A DNA stretch of 10,648 bases. Origin: Holosporales bacterium (GTDB lineage: Bacteria; Pseudomonadota; Alphaproteobacteria; BNTO01). A program made the position numbers and the translations under genes. This document shows, in pieces, positions 6,315 through 10,648 of this stretch. Position 1 is the stretch's first letter. Each line of letters begins with the position of its first letter. The notes below the pieces were generated by a model. It was not told the origin of the DNA. It did not search any database and saw only the letters and a program-made list of their open reading frames with translations. The stretch spans positions 1 through 10,648 of the forward strand of contig JAISRQ010000123.1 in NCBI GenBank assembly GCA_031273545.1, read 5' to 3'.

Positions 6315-6537
6315 GTCGAAAAAAAGAGGCTCCACCCCAACCACCGCTCTTGTCCTATCACAAAGAGATTAACGAAACGTTAGTACTAAAGAATGGTAAA
6401 TTTGCTATTAGCGATTCCTTAATACTTTTCTGTTAGGATTCAAGGGGAGTGGGGGGATGTGCTACTTTCTACGCGACATCCTTCGTCTATTTGGGAGTTC
6501 ATTGTGCTGTATTTGCGACGTCCTTCCTTCATGTATT

Positions 6538-6580
6538 CCCCATCCTTCCATACTTCGTTCGGGTTCCCATTCTTCCATAC
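6538..6580. repeat. Short tandem repeat, 28-bp period
   Basis: CCCATCCTTCCATAC (6538-6552) and CCCATTCTTCCATAC (6566-6580) differ at one base. They sit in a pyrimidine-rich stretch with further TCCTTCC and TTCCC motifs. It looks like simple-sequence expansion in non-coding DNA. Confidence 0.5.
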
Positions 6581-6670
6581 ATTCCTAATCTATCCGGGTC
6601 CCTCCCTTTCTTTTTCGATACGAACTGTCCCAAACAACAGTGCAACCATGCGTTCTTTTTTTCGCACAAA

Positions 6671-6676
6671 TATAAT
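6671..6676 (+). promoter_or_regulatory. Candidate -10 box for mlaD
   Basis: A perfect TATAAT lies 37 bases before the mlaD start. No good -35 is found at 16-18 bp spacing (ATGCGT at 6648-6653 matches poorly), so an activator may be needed or the match may be chance. Confidence 0.35.
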
Positions 6677-6712
6677 AGAATCAGTCGTATAGCGTAGAGA
6701 AGTAGACGTAAA

Positions 6713-7174
6713 ATGCAAAATAGCATGGTTGAGACCGTTGTCGGTGGTATAGTAGTTCTTGTTGCAGTTGTTTTCCTTGCATTTGGTTATTTGTCCACAT
6801 CGAATGTTCCAAATGGAAGTAGTGGCGTTACATATAAGGCAGTGTTCGATTCCGTTGACGGGATTTCTCTGAACAGCGAAGTCAAGATCGGCGGAGTTTG
6901 CGTCGGAGCTGTGTCATCCATTGATTTCGATGAGGCGTATAGGGTAGTGGTCACGCTTCGTGTAAAGAAAAATATAAATATTCCCGATGATTCATCCGTT
7001 GCAATTACGTCATCCGGAATGATGGGAGATAAGTTTGTTGCAATAAATCCCGGCGTCAGCGAAAGCTTGCTTGAGAGCGGCGGAACATTCATTTATGCGA
7101 AATCGCCACTAAACTTGGAATCGATTATAAACAAAGTTATTGCGGCATTTCTAAAAAAGGATGAGAAAGCGTAA
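6713..7174 (+). CDS. mlaD: MlaD-like MCE-domain protein of the phospholipid transport system
   Basis: MlaD is the substrate-binding subunit of the Mla ABC transporter. It is anchored in the inner membrane, forms a hexameric ring in the periplasm and helps move phospholipids between the membranes. The 153-residue protein has one N-terminal membrane helix (about residues 8-28, after the VETVVG motif typical of this family) and one MCE domain (about 39-115) with the signatures YKAVFDSVDGISLNSEVKIGGVCVGAV and SSGMMGDKFVAINPG. The C-terminal LNLESIINKVIAAF resembles the hydrophobic helix that follows the MCE domain in MlaD. Length fits the short alphaproteobacterial forms. The usual partners mlaE and mlaF are not adjacent in the window. 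A weak GAGAAG lies about 10 nt before the ATG, and TATAAT upstream suggests independent transcription. Confidence 0.88.
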   Translation: MQNSMVETVVGGIVVLVAVVFLAFGYLSTSNVPNGSSGVTYKAVFDSVDGISLNSEVKIGGVCVGAVSSIDFDEAYRVVVTLRVKKNINIPDDSSVAITSSGMMGDKFVAINPGVSESLLESGGTFIYAKSPLNLESIINKVIAAFLKKDEKA

Positions 7175-7215
7175 GAGTTTTAGTTAATATGACTAATATT
7201 AGAGGTTGACTTTTG

Positions 7216-7342
7216 CGTGCCCCAAAAATCAACCATGCAGGCTTGCTATGTCCCACCTCGTGGGATCACAAATTGCTATGGTATTACACAATAGCGTTGA
7301 ATGATACCGCAATTGATGCTATTGCTCATTTGTTGGGGTACG
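7216..7342. repeat. Palindromic element in the mlaD-bamA spacer
   Basis: End arms CGTGCCCCAAAAA (7216-7228) and its inverted counterpart (7330-7342) match at 11 of 13 positions. Inside are a perfect hairpin TCCCAC-CTC-GTGGGA (7251-7265) and a longer one in which ATTGC-tat-GGTAT (7272-7284) pairs with ATACCGCAAT (7304-7313). A competing pairing, GCTAT with ATAGC (7275-7295), uses some of the same bases. It differs from the repeats at 3060 and 4211 although both kinds start with C/A runs. It may be a mobile palindrome or a structured leader of bamA, whose ATG is 16 bp further on. Confidence 0.5.
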
Positions 7343-7358
7343 TTTTCTGTAAGACTAG

Positions 7359-9956
7359 ATGAGACGAATTTTTTTCCATTGTGTTTGTTTTAGCCTTTTA
7401 TCTGTGGCATCTCACGCGGGGTCTATAAAGGGAATAGTTGTAACCGGAAATGAAAATATCTCTGCGGACGCTATTTTAAATGAGATTCCGTTTAAAATTG
7501 GAAGTGAATATGACAACGATACTGCTGACTCAATCTTAAAGCGGTTACACGAAACTATGTACTTTGACGACATTATCGTTGATATAAATAACGACGTAGT
7601 AAACATAACTGTAGTAGAAAATCCTATGATTAATAAAATCGCATATGAAGGAATGAAACACAGCATAAAGGACTTACTGCGAGATGTTATCAAACTAAAG
7701 CCTCGGCAAATACTGTTTAAGCCAGCGATCCAAGAGACGCAGCAAATTATATTAGAAATGTACCGTCACCAAGGTTACTTGAGTGCTAGAGTTGCGCCCA
7801 AAATCATTCGTCTTCCCAATAACAGAGTGAATGTAGTATTCGAAGTATACGAAGGCTCTTCTACATACGTTAAGAAAGTCGCGTTTATAGGCAACAAAAT
7901 GGCGTCGTCTAAAGAGTTGCGCGATATGTTGTCGATAAAAGAAAAGCGCATATATCACCTAGCTTTTATTGGGGGCACGAAAGATAAGGTTTATGACTCG
8001 GAAAAATTCGTAGAAGACCAACAGATGTTGGTTCGCTATTACTTAAGCCAAGGGTACGCGGATTTTGAGATTGTATCCGCGACAGCAGAGTTAAGTCCTG
8101 ATAAAAAAGATTTCTTCATAACGTATTACCTAAAAGAAGGGGATGTGTATAAGTTTGGTGATATCTCTGTTGATTCAAAAATCGAAAAATTAAAAAATGA
8201 CGTATTAGCCGCAGGAATTATGGCGAAAAAAGACCAAGTCTTTAACGGAGAAATGGTCGAGTTTTGTGCCGATTTACTTAAAGGCTTAGCGCGGTCTTGT
8301 GGGTATAACTTCGCCGTGGTAGAACCCGTATTTACAAAAAACGAAAAAACAAAAACAGTTGATGTAAAGTTCATAGTAAAGGACGGTCCCAAAATATACG
8401 TGGAAAAGATCAATATAAAAGGCAACAGAAATACTCGTGATAGGGTCATCCGCAGGGATATCAGGTTTAACGAAGGGGACGCCTTCGACCAAAAACAACT
8501 GAAGCCAGCAGAATCCCGCATCAAAGAGTCCGGCTTTTTTAAGACCGTGCGGATCGATGCTACCAACGGAAGCGTACCAAACAGCGCAATAATCACCGTT
8601 GACGTTGCTGAAGAGCACACTGGATCAGTTAGCGCGAGGCTTGGCTATTCGACGTTTGACCATGCTGTCCTCGAATTTGGGATATCAGATCCAAACCATA
8701 GAGGAAAGGGGCAACAGCTAGACTTTTCGGTTTCGTACGCGAAAAAATCATTTGAAGGAGTAATTTCGCTTGTTGAGCCGTACTTTTTGGAACGGCGTCT
8801 AATGGGGGGGGTTGAGCTCTCGCACACGCGTTCAAAGCACATGAAAGGGACAATCCACTCTGATACTGGAATTTCCCCAAGCTTAGGGTATAAGTTTTCG
8901 CGCCACGTTACGCAGCATTGGTCATATAAGTTGCACAGAGACAGCACAACGTCCGTCCTGACTGAAAAAGAACAATCCGCTGCGGAACTGAGTAAAAGTG
9001 CATCTAATGATTTTAAAACGTGGCTGGAATCGAAGGAAGGAAAAGAACATTCTGCGTTTATAGATTCGCATTACTCGAACGGCGTACGTTGGGGATCTGC
9101 TGTTACTCATACGTTGTCGTTTGACAATAGGAACAGGGGGTTCCTTCCTTCAAGAGGGTACCACCTTTACTGGGGCACGACTGTGTCTGGGCTTGGCGGT
9201 TCAATAAAATACATAAAAAACACTTGGGGAGGCAGTTGGCATCATAAGGTATATAAGGACGTAGCTGTTAGCATGCGTGGGGCATTTTCTTGTATAACAA
9301 CGCTTGGCGAAAACAAGCTTCATAGGATGGATGCGTTATATGTTGGCGGTGAGTCTTTGCGTGGGTTCGAGAGGTTGGGTGTATCTCCTGTTCGGGGGCC
9401 ATGTAATGCGAGACGACTGCAGGCCATCGATCGATTTATTGATAAGTCAGGGTCACTGAGTTATTTGAGTGACTCACAAAAGACGTTTATTACGGACAAT
9501 AAAGAGTCTATTCGCAAGTACTTTACTGGTGAATTGAACGGTGTCGAAAAATTTAATAAGGAGAATTTAACAGCGATAACGAGTGCGGCAATACGGGAAA
9601 AACAATCTGACGTGTTACAATTTGTACAACTTCAAAGTGTTGAGTCAAAAAAACTTGGAGGAACACGTTCTTGTTCAGGCTCTTTGGAGTTTTCGTGTCC
9701 AATGTCAGAGCAAGCAGGAATATATGGAACAGTATTTGCGGATTGCGGTGCGGCGTGGCGGTCAGACAAAATTGACGGAACTGATATTACGTCGGTAAAA
9801 AATGACGAATTTTCTTTGAGATGTACAGTCGGAGCGTGTATCGCGTGGAATTCGCCTTTTGGTGTGATCTCGATTGGATACGCTCGTCCTTTGGTTAAAA
9901 AATCAGGAGACGTGGAATGCAGAGTTTTGTTGGGATATGGCATGAATTTCAAATAG
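7359..9956 (+). CDS. bamA: Outer-membrane protein assembly factor BamA, with two loop insertions
   Basis: BamA is the core of the BAM complex, which folds and inserts beta-barrel proteins into the outer membrane. A signal peptide (residues 1-20, cut after SHA) is followed by five POTRA domains (about 22-90, 91-166, 167-261, 262-344, 345-417) and a 16-strand barrel (about 420-865). The conserved loop-6 motif is LRGF at 667-670 after YVGGES, and the last strands contain GIYGTVFADCGAAW, IAWNSPFGVISIGYARPL and the final YGMNFK. At 865 residues it is longer than the usual 750-800. The excess sits in the barrel: roughly 45 extra residues at 527-573 and about 80 at 681-764, inside loop 6 after the RGF motif. 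The chain ends in Phe-Lys rather than the usual terminal aromatic residue. No good Shine-Dalgarno is seen before ATG 7359 (GTAAGACTAG precedes it). The usual upstream neighbour rseP is absent, but ompH follows as is typical. Confidence 0.95.
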   Translation: MRRIFFHCVCFSLLSVASHAGSIKGIVVTGNENISADAILNEIPFKIGSEYDNDTADSILKRLHETMYFDDIIVDINNDVVNITVVENPMINKIAYEGMKHSIKDLLRDVIKLKPRQILFKPAIQETQQIILEMYRHQGYLSARVAPKIIRLPNNRVNVVFEVYEGSSTYVKKVAFIGNKMASSKELRDMLSIKEKRIYHLAFIGGTKDKVYDSEKFVEDQQMLVRYYLSQGYADFEIVSATAELSPDKKDFFITYYLKEGDVYKFGDISVDSKIEKLKNDVLAAGIMAKKDQVFNGEMVEFCADLLKGLARSCGYNFAVVEPVFTKNEKTKTVDVKFIVKDGPKIYVEKINIKGNRNTRDRVIRRDIRFNEGDAFDQKQLKPAESRIKESGFFKTVRIDATNGSVPNSAIITVDVAEEHTGSVSARLGYSTFDHAVLEFGISDPNHRGKGQQLDFSVSYAKKSFEGVISLVEPYFLERRLMGGVELSHTRSKHMKGTIHSDTGISPSLGYKFSRHVTQHWSYKLHRDSTTSVLTEKEQSAAELSKSASNDFKTWLESKEGKEHSAFIDSHYSNGVRWGSAVTHTLSFDNRNRGFLPSRGYHLYWGTTVSGLGGSIKYIKNTWGGSWHHKVYKDVAVSMRGAFSCITTLGENKLHRMDALYVGGESLRGFERLGVSPVRGPCNARRLQAIDRFIDKSGSLSYLSDSQKTFITDNKESIRKYFTGELNGVEKFNKENLTAITSAAIREKQSDVLQFVQLQSVESKKLGGTRSCSGSLEFSCPMSEQAGIYGTVFADCGAAWRSDKIDGTDITSVKNDEFSLRCTVGACIAWNSPFGVISIGYARPLVKKSGDVECRVLLGYGMNFK

Positions 9957-10011
9957 GCGGAGTTATAACTTGATATACGGCATGAACTTAAAAATAAAGG
10001 TGGAGTTGTAA
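9931..10011 (+). repeat. Imperfect tandem duplication of the bamA 3' end
   Basis: The last bases of bamA with its stop and the following GGCGGAGTTATAA (9931-9968) recur about 40 bases later as 9970-10011. The shared blocks are GATAT, GGCATGAA, AAATA and GG-C/T-GGAGTT-A/G-TAA. The second copy would read YGMNLKIKVEL before a stop, a degenerate echo of the BamA C-terminus. It also duplicates a Shine-Dalgarno-like AGGNGGAG in front of ompH. Confidence 0.7.
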
Positions 10012-10022
10012 TAATCGCAGAA

Positions 10023-10595
10023 ATGTACATGAAGCAAATATCAATAATACTGTTATGTGGAGCGGGGGGCGTTGGCGCGTTCTTCTTGGGGCGCGTGTAT
10101 TATCCTAAGGATGTACTGGCTCTCCCAAAAATAGCAGTGGTGGACGGGCTCCGCTTGAAAAACGAAGCAACTCCATTTGCGGAAGTAGTGAGGATCATTC
10201 AACGAGACACAGAGCAAATTGAAAAAAATATGGACACGAAATTTGCAAAAAAAAGGGAAGAATTAAAAAAAACGACGAAATTGCTTTCCGATAAGACGAT
10301 TCCACCTAAAAAACGCGCCGAATATAAAGCACAATACGAACAGGAGTCCGCGAAGATTAAGGAAGAATTACAGAAACAAACGGATGTATTGCGCAATAAA
10401 GTAAAAATGTTGGAGCAAATGCTGAATGACGCAATGGTTGAAATAACTAAGGATTTGGCGAAGAAATATAATCTGAACATCGTATTAAACACAAGTGTAG
10501 CTAATATAATGACGGTGTATTACGCAGATAAATCGCTGGATTTGACAGACGAGGCGGTCGATATGTTAAATAAGAGACTCCAAAAACTAGAGTGA
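10023..10595 (+). CDS. skp: Skp/OmpH-family periplasmic chaperone
   Basis: Skp (OmpH) binds unfolded outer-membrane proteins in the periplasm and keeps them soluble on the way to BamA. The 190-residue protein has an N-terminal hydrophobic signal or anchor (about 5-23), the family start KIAVVDGLRL (36-45), a long charged coiled coil (about 55-140) forming the tentacle arms, and the C-terminal YYADKSLDLTDEAVDMLNKRL typical of OmpH proteins. It lies 66 bp after bamA, a conserved pairing in Proteobacteria. The only strong Shine-Dalgarno upstream (AAGGTGGAG, 9997-10005) ends 17 nt before ATG 10023, longer than usual, and no other in-frame ATG, GTG or TTG lies between. The second Met (10029) is an alternative. 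Signal cleavage is not obvious, so it may stay anchored. Confidence 0.9.
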   Translation: MYMKQISIILLCGAGGVGAFFLGRVYYPKDVLALPKIAVVDGLRLKNEATPFAEVVRIIQRDTEQIEKNMDTKFAKKREELKKTTKLLSDKTIPPKKRAEYKAQYEQESAKIKEELQKQTDVLRNKVKMLEQMLNDAMVEITKDLAKKYNLNIVLNTSVANIMTVYYADKSLDLTDEAVDMLNKRLQKLE

Positions 10596-10600
10596 AGAAA

Positions 10601-10607
10601 AAGGAGG
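10601..10607 (+). promoter_or_regulatory. Strong Shine-Dalgarno of the next gene
   Basis: AAGGAGG, a full anti-16S match, lies 7 nt before ATG 10615 and only 5 nt after the ompH stop. It sets the start of the next gene and points to an operon with ompH. Confidence 0.75.
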
Positions 10608-10614
10608 ATCATTC

Positions 10615-10648
10615 ATGTCATCAAAACTAGACGTCTGGATTAGATATC
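10615..10648 (+). CDS. Start of an unidentified gene, cut by the window edge
   Basis: Eleven codons are visible (MSSKLDVWIRY), preceded by an ideal Shine-Dalgarno. In many alphaproteobacteria the gene after ompH is lpxD, followed by fabZ and lpxA, so a lipid A or fatty-acid gene would fit the position. The eleven residues do not let me confirm any of these. Spacing of 19 bp to ompH suggests co-transcription. Confidence 0.55.
   Translation, partial: MSSKLDVWIRY

Larger units (their letters stand above)
6112..6712. other. 601-bp gene-free divergent spacer between atpD and mlaD
   Basis: No convincing gene is present. The end next to atpD must hold its promoter: on the minus strand TTGTCA (complement of 6156-6161) is a good -35 candidate, but the A/T-rich TTTATA downstream is about 20 bp away, so the assignment is weak. 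The middle contains a 20-bp direct repeat (6255-6314), a small palindrome TAACG-AAA-CGTTA (6369-6381) and a hairpin GGATGT/ACATCC (6455-6481). The part 6480-6620 is strongly pyrimidine-rich on the plus strand with short tandem repeats. The end next to mlaD carries a TATAAT box. Confidence 0.5.

Noticed and set aside
6434..6455. Possible fourth copy of the dispersed repeat (GGATTC then GGGGAGTG)
   Set aside because: Only two short blocks match and their spacing differs by eight bases from the other copies, so chance cannot be excluded.
6449..6697. Possible 82-residue protein from a GTG in the atpD-mlaD spacer
   Set aside because: The product is dominated by pyrimidine-rich simple sequence, an overlapping frame is equally open, and no family resemblance is seen.
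8804..8811. Frameshift in bamA at the G8 run
   Set aside because: The reading frame is open and keeps BamA motifs on both sides of the run.

Overview
The window looks like a piece of an alphaproteobacterial chromosome. The TopA fragment, BamA, Skp/OmpH and MlaD all read as alphaproteobacterial. Conserved operons are broken up (a lone atpD, mlaD without mlaE/F, no rseP before bamA), intergenic gaps are long and rich in palindromes, and there are two exported proteins without housekeeping roles, one ankyrin-like. Together these suggest a host-associated or intracellular lineage, perhaps Holosporales/Rickettsiales-like. The lineage call is inference.

Layout: (1) 2-1153 (+), the 3' part of topA, ending in a basic H1-like tail. 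(2) 1154-4398, an accessory islet with two secreted-protein genes: an ankyrin-like protein with three internal modules (1446-2924) and a charged Ala/Pro-rich protein (3274-4074). Each is flanked by copies or remnants of one dispersed repeat (1251-1300, 3060-3155, 4211-4358), and the two proteins have nearly the same signal peptide. (3) 4399-6111 (-), a solitary atpD (ATP synthase beta subunit) with an N-terminal extension and a large crown-domain insertion. (4) 6112-6712, a 601-bp gene-free divergent spacer with direct repeats. (5) 6713-7174 (+), an mlaD-like gene. (6) 7216-7342, a palindromic element. (7) 7359-10648 (+), an outer-membrane biogenesis cluster: bamA with two loop insertions, skp/ompH, and the first codons of a further gene behind a strong Shine-Dalgarno.

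MlaD (lipid transport), BamA (outer-membrane protein insertion) and Skp/OmpH (periplasmic chaperone) all serve the envelope; bamA-ompH is a conserved pair. The most unusual signal is the alternation of repeat, secreted gene, repeat, secreted gene, repeat between topA and atpD, which resembles cassette-like gain of exported, possibly host-directed proteins. No CRISPR array, tRNA, rRNA, transposase or integrase gene is visible.
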